This document shows positions 16,053 through 28,711 of a stretch of DNA of 64,000 nucleotides, piece after piece; position 1 is the stretch's first letter, and the number at the start of each line of letters is the position of its first letter. Both the position numbers and the translations under genes were made by a program. Source of the DNA: Clostridium sp. C8-1-8. Its GTDB lineage: Bacteria > Bacillota > Clostridia > Clostridiales > Clostridiaceae. The notes beneath the pieces are model-generated. The model made no database searches, had not been told where the DNA came from, and saw only the letters and a list, made by a program, of their open reading frames with translations. Where the stretch lies: the NCBI RefSeq assembly GCF_009928445.1, contig NZ_JAABNO010000009.1, forward strand, positions 124,001 through 188,000, in the 5' to 3' direction.

Positions 16053-17744
16053 TTGAAAGAAATTCTAATAAAGGTAAATTGGCTAAAAGAACACTCAAAA
16101 GGATTTGTTTTAGTGCTAACATTGCCATTGATACTTGAGGTTATATTGTCGATTTCCAGTGTAGCCATGGCAATTATATCTAAGAATTTAATTGATGCTG
16201 CGGAGAATAGGGATAAAGCCTTGCTTATTACCTATGTTGGACTTTTTATTGGTAGCATAATTATTCAATTAGTATTAGATGGAATCTTGTTATACATTAA
16301 AACTCATAATACGGAGTTTATTTCCAATAAGTTGAGAGAAAATCTTCTTACAAGAGTTAATGAAAAACAATGGGGTGAATTATCAAGATATCATAGTGGA
16401 GATATATCAACAAGGATGACAAGTGATATAGGAAACATTACAAGTATTTTGGTGAATACAGTTCCAGATATAGTATCTTTAGCGGCATCTCTTATTGCTT
16501 CCTTTTTTGCATTGTTATTGCTAAAACCTTCTCTTGCAATGATAGCCTTTATATTAGGTCCTATTTCGCTAATTCTTAGTAGACTATATGCTAGAAAACT
16601 AAAGCAGTTTAATGTAAAGATACAAAATTCTGAAAGTAGTTGCAGATCTTTTTTGCAGGAAGCTGTACAAAATATAACTATAATTAAAACTTTTTGTCTT
16701 GAAGAATTTATTGATGGGAAGTTGGAAAAGCTCCAGGATAAGAAATATAGATTTGTAATGGGACGAGGTAGAATGACTATAGTATCAAATTCTGCTCTTT
16801 CTATAAGTTATTGGGTAGGATATGCTATAGCCTTTGGATGGGGAGCTGTTGGGATATTCAATGGATCAGAGACCTTTGGAGCTCTTACTGCATTTATACA
16901 ACTTATAAATAGGGTACAAGGGCCATTTACAGGACTAGCTTATTCTCTACCTCAACTAATATCTGCTAGTACATCAATTGAAAGAATAATGGAGCTTGAG
17001 AATCTAGAAAAGGAAATAAAACTAAATGAGTTCACTGATTTTACCAGTGCGGGTATTAGACTTGAAAATGTAAGCTTTTTTTACGAAGAAAACAAACATA
17101 TAATAAATAATGTTTCATTTAAGGTAGAAGAGGGAGAGACTGTTGCTCTTATAGGACCTTCTGGTAAAGGAAAAACTACTCTTATACGGCTAGTTATGGG
17201 ACTTTTGAAACCTAATAGTGGAAATATTTATATAAGTAATAAGGACAAAAAATTTCAAATATGCGCATCAACCCGTAAGTTGATTTCATATGTCCCTCAA
17301 GGAAATACATTATTTTCAGGAACGATTATAGATAATATTAGGATGGGATGTGAAACAGCCTCTAAGGAGAAGATTATTGAAGCTTTGAGATCAGCTTGCG
17401 CTTGGGACTTTATTAGAGAACTTAAGAATGACATGTACACCATAATCGGTGAAAGAGGAATAGGTCTTTCTGAAGGACAAGCGCAAAGAATAGCTATTGC
17501 CAGGGCTATTATTCATAGGACTCCCATATTATTATTAGATGAGGCTACTTCAGCCCTAGATTCTCAGACAGAAATGCAGGTGCTTAATAATATTCAGAGC
17601 CTTGATTATAAACCAACCTGTATAATAATTACCCATAGAAATACAGCACTTAAGATATGCCATAGAGTAATAAGATTGGAGGCGGATGGTATTGTTGAGA
17701 TAGGTAACATTAACTACCAAGCTTCTAATGAGGAGACTGGTTAA
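16053..17744 (+). CDS. ABC exporter (fused permease/ATPase) of the RiPP locus
   Basis: A 563-aa half-transporter. Residues 1-310 carry six predicted membrane helices. The ATPase domain has Walker A GPSGKGKT (368-375), signature LSEGQ and Walker B ILLLDEATSALD. It is a B-family exporter without the N-terminal C39 peptidase domain found in many bacteriocin transporters. It starts at TTG behind GTGAGGA and is the last gene of the operon. It should form a homodimer and export the mature or leader-bearing peptide. Its stop codon lies inside the 5' arm of the terminator at 17735. Confidence 0.88.
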   Translation: MKEILIKVNWLKEHSKGFVLVLTLPLILEVILSISSVAMAIISKNLIDAAENRDKALLITYVGLFIGSIIIQLVLDGILLYIKTHNTEFISNKLRENLLTRVNEKQWGELSRYHSGDISTRMTSDIGNITSILVNTVPDIVSLAASLIASFFALLLLKPSLAMIAFILGPISLILSRLYARKLKQFNVKIQNSESSCRSFLQEAVQNITIIKTFCLEEFIDGKLEKLQDKKYRFVMGRGRMTIVSNSALSISYWVGYAIAFGWGAVGIFNGSETFGALTAFIQLINRVQGPFTGLAYSLPQLISASTSIERIMELENLEKEIKLNEFTDFTSAGIRLENVSFFYEENKHIINNVSFKVEEGETVALIGPSGKGKTTLIRLVMGLLKPNSGNIYISNKDKKFQICASTRKLISYVPQGNTLFSGTIIDNIRMGCETASKEKIIEALRSACAWDFIRELKNDMYTIIGERGIGLSEGQAQRIAIARAIIHRTPILLLDEATSALDSQTEMQVLNNIQSLDYKPTCIIITHRNTALKICHRVIRLEADGIVEIGNINYQASNEETG

Positions 17745-17790
17745 AGTTGATATACTACAAAGTATACTAACTTTAACCAGTCAAATTTTT
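17735..17790 (+). terminator. Intrinsic terminator of the RiPP operon
   Basis: GACTGGTTAAAGTT and further bases pair with AACTTTAACCAGTC across a short loop (about 20 bp with small gaps), followed by AAATTTTT. The stem begins inside the ABC transporter coding end. Confidence 0.85.
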
Positions 17791-17861
17791 GCTGTATAGT
17801 TATTACTAATTAAGTAGAACTTTGATGAGAAAAACTAGTTGTTCATTTAAAACTATTTAAT

Positions 17862-18335
17862 CTAGTCATTAGGCAAGACTTCTAAAACTTCAACAGTGTA
17901 GTTGTCACCAGGAGCATTTACTTCAACAACAGCTCCAGCCTTTTTACCAGATAGAGCTTTTCCTAAGTCTGATTCAATACTTATCATCATATTGTCTGGA
18001 TCTAAATCCATTGTTGTAACCAAGGTTATAACTGTCTCAAAGTCATCCTCTACAAATCTTACCTTTGCTTTACTGTTAATACCTAATACTGATTTATCTA
18101 ACGCTTCATCGTCTATTACTGTTGCTGTTGAAAGCATGGTCATTAAGTATTGGATTCTATTATCATTCTCTCTATAGTTAGCGCAGGCTTCTTTATATTC
18201 CGCATTTTCTGATCTATCTCCATGAGCAGCTGCTTCCAACTTTTCTCGTGCTATCTCAGCTCTTTTTACAGTCATTCTATATTCTAATTCATCTCTTAAT
18301 TTTTTTATGTTTTCTGCAGTAAGTGTATTGTGCAT
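17862..18335 (-). CDS. greA: Transcription elongation factor GreA
   Basis: A 157-aa protein of normal GreA length. An N-terminal antiparallel coiled coil carries the acidic tip GDRSENAEY (Asp40, Glu43), which reaches the RNA polymerase active site and stimulates cleavage of backtracked RNA. A C-terminal FKBP-like domain follows (GKALSGKKAGAVVEVNAP). AGGAGG lies upstream of the ATG. It is monocistronic here and convergent with the RiPP operon. It may be a second greA copy, since clostridia usually have one beside lysS, but this window cannot decide. Confidence 0.93.
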   Translation of the reverse strand: MHNTLTAENIKKLRDELEYRMTVKRAEIAREKLEAAAHGDRSENAEYKEACANYRENDNRIQYLMTMLSTATVIDDEALDKSVLGINSKAKVRFVEDDFETVITLVTTMDLDPDNMMISIESDLGKALSGKKAGAVVEVNAPGDNYTVEVLEVLPND

Positions 18336-18599
18336 AAAAAAATAACCTCCTAAGAAAAAACTTATATAAGTATTATATAACAGATATATTTTTTACGCAT
18401 CTGCCTTTTCTAAACCAGTATGAGTAAATTAATTACAGTTAATTGATTGAAAAATAAATAATAATTTTTTTCTGTTAATAATGATTTGCAAAATATTAAC
18501 TAAAGTTAGAAATGCAATTTACGAAAATTAACTACAAGTAATATATTTAAGAATTTAATTAGTGAAAGATATTTATGATTAACAAAGGAGGATTATGTA

Positions 18600-20321
18600 T
18601 TGAAATGGCTTAATAACTTAAAGGTAGGTAAAAAACTATTATTGCTTATAGTGGTTTCTTTAGTGGCATTATTGACGGTGGCTTCAACTGGGTATTATTA
18701 TTTACTAGATTCTAAAAGGGCTCTAGATATTATGTATAATGAAAGATTGATGTCTAGTGAGTGGTTGAATGAGGCTAGGATTGATGCTGGTTATGTTTCA
18801 ACAGATATTTTTAAGCTTATGATAAACACCGATGAAAGTGTTAACAAAACGCTACTTGAGGATATAACTACTAATGCAACTAGATTTAATGAGTACATAA
18901 AGAAATATCAAGGTATAAGACTAGATTCCTTTGAAACTAGTAAGATGAAAGAAGTAGAGGAAAATTTAGCGAAATACAGAGAAGGTAGAAAAGTTGTATT
19001 AGATTTAGCTGCTCAAAATAAGAACGAGGAAGCTTATGAATACTATGAAAAAAATGTCGATACCTATGCAAAAGCTTTCTTAAGCGAGCTAGTGGAGCTT
19101 GGAAATCATAGTTCTGAGTTTGCAAAACAAATTAATAGTGACAATGCAGCAAATTTTAAAACTGCGCAGATGATTTTCATTAGCATGATTATTATATCAA
19201 CAGCATTAATATTAGTCTTAGGATGGCTTATATCAAAGCGTATCACTAAGAGACTGTATGACTTCGTAAACTTTATGGGAATATTAGCAAAAGGAGACTT
19301 TTCAACTGCTGTAAGTGATGTAAGTCTTCAGGATAAGAGCGAATTTGGTCTTGTATCAAATTCTGTAGAACAAATGAGGATTAGTATTAATGATTTAATT
19401 AAAGAATTAAATGGAACCATAGAACATTTGGTTTCTTCCTCAGAAGAATTAACTGCAAGTGCTGAACAATCAGCAGAGGCATCAAATTCAGTTGCCAATG
19501 CAGTAACAACAATGGCTGGTGGATCAGAGGACCAGCTATCCTTTGCAAATAATACCACTAAAGTAGTAGAAAACATAGCAGAAAAAGTAGGAGAAGTGTC
19601 TAAAAACAGTAAATTGGTTTTAAATCTCACTGATAATGCTAAAAACTCAGCAAATTCTGGTGAAATAGCTGTTGAAAAGGCTGTTAACCAAATGGATATT
19701 ATTGAGAAGAAGACTAAGCAAGCCTCAGAAATTATAAGTGAATTAGAGGAAAAATCAATAGAAATAGGCAAGATTATAGATACTATTAACAGTATATCTG
19801 AACAGACTAATTTATTGGCATTAAATGCTGCAATAGAATCAGCAAGAGCAGGGGAAGCTGGAAGAGGCTTTAGTGTAGTAGCTGACGAAATCAGAAAGCT
19901 AGCTGAGCAGTCTCAGAGCTCTACTAAAGAGATTTCAGATATAATCAGTAGTGTTCAAAGCAAAACTAATAGTGCGGTTTCTGTTATGAATGAGAATTCT
20001 GAAGAAGTAAATACTGGAGCTAAGGTTGTTACTATTGCTGGTGAGAGCTTTAGGGAAATACTTAAGATGATAAGGGACATATCAGAGCAAATAAACAATA
20101 TATCAAAAGCTATTAGTGACATAGATGGTGGAACAAAGGCATCAGTAGATTCGGTTAATAATATTCAAAATATAAGTGTGAAGATTGCTGATGAAGCTCA
20201 AACAATATCTGCAGCAACAGAAGAACAATTAGCTTCAGTTGAAGAAATTGCTTCATCTAGTAAGGTTCTAGCTCAGATGTCTGAAGATTTGAAAGTTATT
20301 ATGAACAAATTTAAAGTTTAG
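18600..20321 (+). CDS. Methyl-accepting chemotaxis protein
   Basis: A 573-aa receptor. TM1 is at about 12-32, followed by an extracytoplasmic four-helix-bundle-type sensor (about 33-186), TM2 at about 187-210, and HAMP at about 211-265. A long cytoplasmic signalling coiled coil with the conserved hairpin tip [19 protein letters not shown] completes it. It starts at TTG with AAGGAGGA eight bases upstream; nearby ATGs are out of frame. The sensor resembles the 4HB_MCP type, so its ligand is unknown. A strong terminator follows. Confidence 0.93.
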   Translation: MKWLNNLKVGKKLLLLIVVSLVALLTVASTGYYYLLDSKRALDIMYNERLMSSEWLNEARIDAGYVSTDIFKLMINTDESVNKTLLEDITTNATRFNEYIKKYQGIRLDSFETSKMKEVEENLAKYREGRKVVLDLAAQNKNEEAYEYYEKNVDTYAKAFLSELVELGNHSSEFAKQINSDNAANFKTAQMIFISMIIISTALILVLGWLISKRITKRLYDFVNFMGILAKGDFSTAVSDVSLQDKSEFGLVSNSVEQMRISINDLIKELNGTIEHLVSSSEELTASAEQSAEASNSVANAVTTMAGGSEDQLSFANNTTKVVENIAEKVGEVSKNSKLVLNLTDNAKNSANSGEIAVEKAVNQMDIIEKKTKQASEIISELEEKSIEIGKIIDTINSISEQTNLLALNAAIESARAGEAGRGFSVVADEIRKLAEQSQSSTKEISDIISSVQSKTNSAVSVMNENSEEVNTGAKVVTIAGESFREILKMIRDISEQINNISKAISDIDGGTKASVDSVNNIQNISVKIADEAQTISAATEEQLASVEEIASSSKVLAQMSEDLKVIMNKFKV

Positions 20322-20330
20322 TTTAAATTA

Positions 20331-20375
20331 AAAGAACATAAATAGATCACATCAATCTATTTATGTTCTTTTTTT
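20331..20375 (+). terminator. Intrinsic terminator after the chemoreceptor gene
   Basis: AAAGAACATAAATAGAT pairs perfectly with ATCTATTTATGTTCTTT (17 bp), followed by TTTTTTG. Confidence 0.92.
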
Positions 20376-20389
20376 GCGTGTACAAAATT

Positions 20390-20526
20390 AGAAAAAAGTT
20401 TTATAGCTAAAACGAGTAATTACAAGTGTTAAAAAAGAAATCTTATTCGACTGTCAGATTTTCTATGTATATATTTTCAAAGTCAGATGGGTGAAAATCT
20501 CTAAAGAAGGCAGCTTTAGAATTTTT
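20390..20526 (+). repeat. Dispersed element, family B (copy 3)
   Basis: Shows ATAGCTAAAACGAGTAATTA, CTGTCAGATTTTC, a following AAAGTCAGATGG and an AAAGAAGGCAGCTTTAGAATTTTT tail, in the family order. It separates the chemoreceptor terminator from the licT promoter. Confidence 0.5.
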
Positions 20527-20549
20527 ATTAAAATGTTTTCATAAAGGTA

Positions 20550-20578
20550 TTGACTATTATAAATGAAGTGGATATAAT
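20550..20578 (+). promoter_or_regulatory. Sigma-A promoter of the antiterminator/bgl region
   Basis: TTGACT (20550-20555), 17 bases and TATAAT (20573-20578) form a strong housekeeping promoter, with a start expected near 20585. The cre-like site and RAT terminator immediately downstream add two layers of control. Confidence 0.88.
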
Positions 20579-20588
20579 AAAAACATGA

Positions 20589-20602
20589 ATTAAACGCTTA
20601 CA
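20589..20602 (+). promoter_or_regulatory. Candidate cre (CcpA) site
   Basis: ATTAAACGCTTACA matches 12 of 14 positions of the palindromic cre form TGTAAACGCTTACA. It lies a few bases downstream of the expected start site, where CcpA would block transcription under good carbon supply. Confidence 0.6.
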
Positions 20603-20612
20603 TACATTGTGA

Positions 20613-20691
20613 GGATTGTTACTGATACGATCAGGCGAGACCTTAATTAATGAGAAGAGAATAATATCTCTTTTGATTAATTGAGGTTTTT
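20613..20691 (+). promoter_or_regulatory. RAT antiterminator plus overlapping terminator upstream of licT
   Basis: The ribonucleic antiterminator GGATTGTTACTG...CAGGCGAGACC spans 20613-20642. Its 3' end overlaps a terminator (about 20641-20691: CCTTAATTAATGAGAAGAGA against TCTCTTTTGATTAATTGAGG, then TTTTTT). BglG/LicT-family proteins bind such RATs to prevent termination, giving autoregulation of the following gene. Confidence 0.9.
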
Positions 20692-20734
20692 TCATATTTA
20701 TATATAAATAAAGCAAGGTGGTGAGGGGATAAGA

Positions 20735-21568
20735 ATGATAATAAAAAAGATATTTAACAATAACGCTATTTTAGCTAGAGATTTGGACAATAATGAAGTT
20801 GTTGTTATGGGAAGTGGAATTGGATTCAAGAAAAGTGTTGGAGAAACAATAGAAGAGAAACTAGTTGAAAAAACCTTTATATTAAAACAAAAGGATGCTT
20901 CTGAAAAGTTCAAATTATTATTAGAGCATATTCCTTCAGAGCATATAACACTTTGTGGTGACATAATAGATTATGCTAAAAATACGCTTGAGGTTGAGTT
21001 GAATGATTACATATATGTTACTTTGACAGATCACATAAGCAATGTACTTAAATTATTTGATGAAGGCTTCACTAATCCTAATCCACTAATTTGGGAGATT
21101 AAAAAGTTCTATCCTAAGGAATATAAGGTGGCACTAAAGGCTTTAGATTCGATTGAAGAAGCAACAGGAAAAAGGTTGCCTGAGGATGAAGCTGCTAATA
21201 TAACTCTTCATTTAATAAATGCACAGTTTAAAAGTGCTTCAAATAAGGTAGAAGATGTTGCTAAGCAAACTAAAATGGTTCAGGATATATTAAATATAGT
21301 TAAATACACTTTTAATATAGCGTTAGATGAAAAGTCCATAAGCTATGAGAGGTTCGTTACTCACTTAAGATTCTTCTTTCAGCGTTTAAACAAGAAACAA
21401 GAATTAGAAGATCCCAAAGAAGATGACTTTTTGTTAAAACAGGTGAAGGTAAAATATAAAGAAGCCTATGAATGTATGTTAAAGGTTGAGAAATACTTAG
21501 AAGTAGCTCTATCTGATGAAGAACAGTTATACTTAACTATCCATATTCAGAGGGTAACTCAAAGATAA
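20735..21568 (+). CDS. licT: BglG/LicT-family transcriptional antiterminator
   Basis: A 277-aa protein. The N-terminal CAT RNA-binding domain (1-55) has MIIKKIFNNNAILARD and the GSGIGFKK motif. Two PRDs follow. All four PRD histidines are present: His100 and His159 in PRD1, His210 and His270 in PRD2. In known members PRD1 is phosphorylated by EII when substrate is absent and PRD2 by HPr, and dimers bind the RAT. Two RATs flank this gene, upstream of itself and of the PTS gene at 21966. Both are likely targets. Confidence 0.93.
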   Translation: MIIKKIFNNNAILARDLDNNEVVVMGSGIGFKKSVGETIEEKLVEKTFILKQKDASEKFKLLLEHIPSEHITLCGDIIDYAKNTLEVELNDYIYVTLTDHISNVLKLFDEGFTNPNPLIWEIKKFYPKEYKVALKALDSIEEATGKRLPEDEAANITLHLINAQFKSASNKVEDVAKQTKMVQDILNIVKYTFNIALDEKSISYERFVTHLRFFFQRLNKKQELEDPKEDDFLLKQVKVKYKEAYECMLKVEKYLEVALSDEEQLYLTIHIQRVTQR

Positions 21569-21587
21569 TTTTATATGGAACAACTTT

Positions 21588-21666
21588 GGATTGTTACTGG
21601 TAATGCAGGCGAGACCAAATAGATAGTATGAAAGATTATACTATTTATATGGTTTCGCCTTTTTCA
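21588..21666 (+). promoter_or_regulatory. RAT antiterminator plus terminator upstream of the beta-glucoside PTS gene
   Basis: GGATTGTTACTGG...GCAGGCGAGACC (21588-21616) matches the RAT consensus and overlaps a terminator stem GGCGAGACCAAATA against TATGGTTTCGCC, followed by TTTTT (to 21666). It starts 19 bases after the licT stop, so read-through from licT is the likely input. Confidence 0.9.
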
Positions 21667-21667
21667 C

Positions 21668-21855
21668 TGTATATGAAATTATAAAACTTTTTTAAAACTA
21701 AACCTAGTAATATCAAGGAATTAGAAAAGCTATTTATGGTAAACAGTAAAAAAGTAAAATTATGTCGCCTGCCAGATTTTCCTCATATGCATTCGGAAAG
21801 GCAGATGCGCAAAAAAAGCTCAACGAAGAAGGTCGCTTCAGCGCCTTTTTTATAT
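21668..21855 (+). repeat. Dispersed element, family B (reference copy)
   Basis: This is the most complete copy. It has a 5' core ACTAAACCTAGTAATATC, then AAACAGTAAA. A stem formed by CTGCCAGATTTTCC and GGAAAGGCAGATGC follows, then AAAAAAAGC and a tail hairpin ending CGCTTCAGCGCCTTTTTT, which itself looks like an intrinsic terminator. It lies between the RAT terminator and the PTS gene, so it could add a second brake on that gene. Confidence 0.6.
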
Positions 21856-21962
21856 AAAAATATGTATGTAAAAGAAATAGTTTAAAGGTAGAGCCTGGCG
21901 CTTTATTATGATTTTTTTCTAACAGAGTTATTTAAGATAATCAAAATTAAAAGGAGAGGTAA

Positions 21963-23858
<1,896 letters not shown>

Positions 23859-24084
23859 TAATTATGAAATTCTAATTTTAGTAAAATAAATTAGAAACAT
23901 AAAATTTAATTTTCTAATTTAGAAAAAATATTGTTTGTTAAGGTTATTAAAAATATAATTGGCATAAGAAGAGTGTCTGTATAATTTTTGAAGTATCATG
24001 GATTAATATATAGGCGCATCACTTAGTAATGAAATTTATACTTTCAAATTAAGCTCTTAGAATATAGAAAAGCATTGGAAATAT

Positions 24085-24110
24085 ATTTCGGTTGAAGTGG
24101 TACATCTTTA
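24085..24110 (+). repeat. Fragment of family C element
   Basis: CGGTTGAAGTGGTACATCTT is nearly the 3' half of the stem seen at 37595-37665 (CGGATTGAAGATGTACATCC). It abuts the ribosome binding site of the GH1 gene. The preceding 23859-24084 is AT-rich with one weak hairpin (TTCTAATTT/AAATTAGAA near 23870) and nothing else recognised. Confidence 0.35.
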
Positions 24111-24118
24111 AATAGTAG

Positions 24119-25564
<1,446 letters not shown>

Positions 25565-25570
25565 AATAAA

Positions 25571-25613
25571 AAACAGGATTGAGTGCATTAAGTTGCGCTT
25601 GATCCTGTTTTTC
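25571..25613 (+). terminator. Intrinsic terminator of the bgl operon
   Basis: AACAGGATTGAGTGC pairs with GCGCTTGATCCTGTT around a 7-8-base loop, followed by TTTC. Confidence 0.88.
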
Positions 25614-25844
25614 TATACAGGAAAACCATACTCTAAATTATTAAGATTATTTAAAATATCATAACATCAAAGGATTTATATATAGAATGTCGAATAGATA
25701 GTGATTAATTTGGCATATTATGTATTTACTAAGTAGCTTCGTATCCTTTAAAATTAGGTTAGATATAATCATATGAAGAAAATTATTAATTTTATAGGTG
25801 CAGGCGTGAAATAAAATTTCTTGGAAAGGATAAGTTAAATAATT

Positions 25845-27257
25845 ATGAATAATACCAATGTTTTAATAGAATCCATTGAGATAAAAGATGTAATTGATAT
25901 AGCGTTACTTCAAACTTTTCAGGATAATTTTGCTGAAAGCATGGATATAGCAAGTGTGACCGTTGACAGAAATGGCAATCCAGTGACTAAACCTAGCTGT
26001 TATACAAGGTTTTGCACTAATTTTATTCATTCAACTACTATAGGAGACAGCAGATGTGCAGAGTCTCACAAAAAGGGCGGGGAGATGGCAGCTATTACTG
26101 GCAAACCTTATATTTATACCTGCCATGCTGGTTTAATTGATTTTGCAGCGCCAATTATGATTGATGGTAATCTTATTGGAACAATATTAGGTGGACAAGT
26201 TTTAACAGAAAAACCTGATGAGATATTATATAAAAAAGTAGCAGAAGAAATACAAGTAAATGAAGAAAAACTTATTGATTCAGTTAAGGAAGTTAAGATT
26301 ACAACAGAAAAGAATGTGAAGGCTGCGGCGGAAATATTATACATATTTTCTAATTCTATGTCAAAAATAGGATATGAAGAGCTGAAGCTTAAGAGTAACT
26401 CAAAGTTGCTGCAAAGTGAGGTTGAAAGGACAAACTTGCTGCTTGAGGAATCAAAAAAACTAAATGAATTAATGACTCAAAGATTTTCTATATTATCTCA
26501 TGAGCTAAAGACACCATTAAACATTATTTTTAGCTCTATCCAGCTTCTCGAAAGTTACTATAATCATGGCACTATTACTGCTGAGAATAATATTTTTACA
26601 AAATACGCTGATATAATGAAGCAAAATTGTTACAGGCTTACTAGATTAATTAATAATATAATAGACATCAATAAGATAGAGTTGGGATTCTTTACTCTAG
26701 AGCTAGAAAATAAGAATATAGTAAAAGTCATCGAAGATATAACTATGTCAGTAATAGAATGTGCAAGTATTAAAAAGATTAATGTTATTTTTGATACTGA
26801 AGTTGAGGAGAAAATAGTTTGTTGCGATTCGGAGAAAATAGAAAGAATTGTACTTAATCTCTTATCTAATGCTATTAAGTATACAGAAGTAGGTGGGAAC
26901 GTTCAGGTTAATTTATATGTTAGAGATGAAGATTTAATAATTTCTGTAAAGGATGATGGTATTGGGATTCCAGAGGATATGATAGAAAAGATATTTGATA
27001 CATTCACTCAAGTAGACAGTTCGTTGAGAAGATATGCTGAAGGCAGTGGTATTGGATTGGCAATAGTTAGGTCTCTTGTAAAAATTCATGGGGGAGACAT
27101 TAAGGTAATAAGTAAATTAGGAGAAGGTAGTGAGTTCATAATTAAACTTCCAATATATATAAAAGAAGACTCAATTAGCTTAGAGAGTTATGAAGACTTG
27201 AACTCTAAAAATTATGAGGAGAGGGTTAAAATTGAGTTCTCAGATGTTTATCTATAG
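25845..27257 (+). CDS. Cytoplasmic sensor histidine kinase with PocR domain
   Basis: A 470-aa protein without membrane segments. Residues about 15-180 form a PocR ligand-binding domain (LQTFQDNFAESMDIASVTVD, SRCAESH, TCHAGLIDFAAPI, GGQVL); these bind small molecules or metals through Cys/His. A short coiled coil (about 185-210) leads to the HisKA domain with phosphoacceptor His219 in ILSHELKTPLN. An HATPase domain follows (NLLSNAIKYT, DDGIGIP, GSGIGLAI). No response regulator gene is adjacent, so it is an orphan kinase. The preceding gap 25614-25844 shows no clear element, and no strong Shine-Dalgarno is seen (AAGGATAAG). Confidence 0.9.
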   Translation: MNNTNVLIESIEIKDVIDIALLQTFQDNFAESMDIASVTVDRNGNPVTKPSCYTRFCTNFIHSTTIGDSRCAESHKKGGEMAAITGKPYIYTCHAGLIDFAAPIMIDGNLIGTILGGQVLTEKPDEILYKKVAEEIQVNEEKLIDSVKEVKITTEKNVKAAAEILYIFSNSMSKIGYEELKLKSNSKLLQSEVERTNLLLEESKKLNELMTQRFSILSHELKTPLNIIFSSIQLLESYYNHGTITAENNIFTKYADIMKQNCYRLTRLINNIIDINKIELGFFTLELENKNIVKVIEDITMSVIECASIKKINVIFDTEVEEKIVCCDSEKIERIVLNLLSNAIKYTEVGGNVQVNLYVRDEDLIISVKDDGIGIPEDMIEKIFDTFTQVDSSLRRYAEGSGIGLAIVRSLVKIHGGDIKVISKLGEGSEFIIKLPIYIKEDSISLESYEDLNSKNYEERVKIEFSDVYL

Positions 27258-27511
27258 TGTTTGTAAATAATAATACTTATCATGTTTTTATATAAAATAA
27301 ATTAATAGGCATATAAAAGAAAATATAGGAGAATAGTGTTTCATAAAAATCTTTGAACATATTTTCTATCTTAAACTTTATACTTTTTTGTGAATTAAAT
27401 ATAAAATAAGTGATTAGTATTTTTACAATAAACATATTAGCTTTGTATTAGATAAATATTTAGTTGAGGTTTAGATAAGAAATGTCTTAGGAAAACCTAC
27501 GGAGGTAAAGC

Positions 27512-28657
27512 ATGAAAGAGGATTTTATTATTGTACTTGCACCAGATTCTTTTAAGGAAAGTATGACGGCTAAAGAGGCCTGCAACGCAATGGAAAGGGG
27601 AATAAAAAAAGCAAATAGTAATATTAGATGTATTCATGTACCTATGGCTGATGGGGGAGAAGGGACCATGCAGTCTCTAATAGATGCTACAAAAGGGAAA
27701 GTATATTCTCTAAAAGTAGTAGGACCTTTAGGCGAGGAAGTTGAAGCTAATTATGGTATCCTAGGAAAAGGTCAAGTAGGAGTAATTGAAATGGCTAGTG
27801 CTAGTGGGCTTGAGCTGGTTCCCGTTGGGAAAAGAAATCCTTTAATAACTACAACCTTTGGTACCGGTCAGCTTATAAAGGCTTGCTTAGACCATGGTGT
27901 AAAGAAACTACTAATAGCTATTGGTGGAAGTGCTACTAATGACGGAGGAGTAGGAGCGATTCAAGCTCTTGGAGGAAGGTTTCTAGATAAAGAAGGAATG
28001 GAATTAGGTTTTGGTGGTGGAGAACTAGGAAAGCTAAGTTATATCGACTTAAGCGGTTTGGATCCAAGATTAAAGGATATTGAAGTTCAAGTAGCTTGTG
28101 ATGTTACTAATCCGCTTTGTGGAGATTATGGAGCTTCTAATATGTTTGGTAAGCAAAAGGGAGCTACTAAAGATATGATAATAACCTTAGATGATAATCT
28201 GAAACAATATGCCAAAATAATTAAGCAACAATTGGAAAAGGATGTTTTAGATATACCTGGTGCTGGAGCAGCAGGAGGATTAGGAGCAGGACTTATGGCT
28301 TTCTTAGGTGGAACCCTAAGAAGAGGAATCGATATTGTAGTAGAATATACTGGACTTGAAGAAAAAATTAAGAATGCTGATATGGTTTGGACTGGTGAGG
28401 GAAGTATAGACTTTCAAACTGAATTTGGCAAAACCCCTATCGGTGTGGCAATAGTTGCTAAAAAGTATAATAAACCAGTAATTGCACTAGCAGGAAGAAT
28501 TGGTGAAGGTGTAGAAGTATTATACGACAAAGGAATAGATGCAATATTTGGAATTATGCAAGGTGTAACGTCTCTTGAGGAAGCTCTTTCTAGAGGGCAA
28601 GAAAATGTTGAAAGAACTTCTGAAAATATAACTAGAATCATAAATATACATTTCTAA
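27512..28657 (+). CDS. Glycerate kinase (GlxK/GarK family)
   Basis: A 381-aa protein of standard length for the type-2 glycerate kinase family. Visible family motifs include VLAPDSFKESMTA at the N-terminus, PMADGGEGTMQ, AIGGSATNDGGVGA, GAGAAGGLGAGL and TGEGSIDFQT. It converts D-glycerate and ATP to a phosphoglycerate, feeding glycolysis. ACGGAGG lies 7 bases before the ATG. The alpha/beta hydrolase gene starts 54 bases after the stop and may be co-transcribed. The upstream gap (27258-27511) shows no clear regulatory site. Confidence 0.93.
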   Translation: MKEDFIIVLAPDSFKESMTAKEACNAMERGIKKANSNIRCIHVPMADGGEGTMQSLIDATKGKVYSLKVVGPLGEEVEANYGILGKGQVGVIEMASASGLELVPVGKRNPLITTTFGTGQLIKACLDHGVKKLLIAIGGSATNDGGVGAIQALGGRFLDKEGMELGFGGGELGKLSYIDLSGLDPRLKDIEVQVACDVTNPLCGDYGASNMFGKQKGATKDMIITLDDNLKQYAKIIKQQLEKDVLDIPGAGAAGGLGAGLMAFLGGTLRRGIDIVVEYTGLEEKIKNADMVWTGEGSIDFQTEFGKTPIGVAIVAKKYNKPVIALAGRIGEGVEVLYDKGIDAIFGIMQGVTSLEEALSRGQENVERTSENITRIINIHF

Positions 28658-28711
28658 AACATAGTATATAATAACTAATATATTATAATTTATTAAAATG
28701 GAGATAGTATT

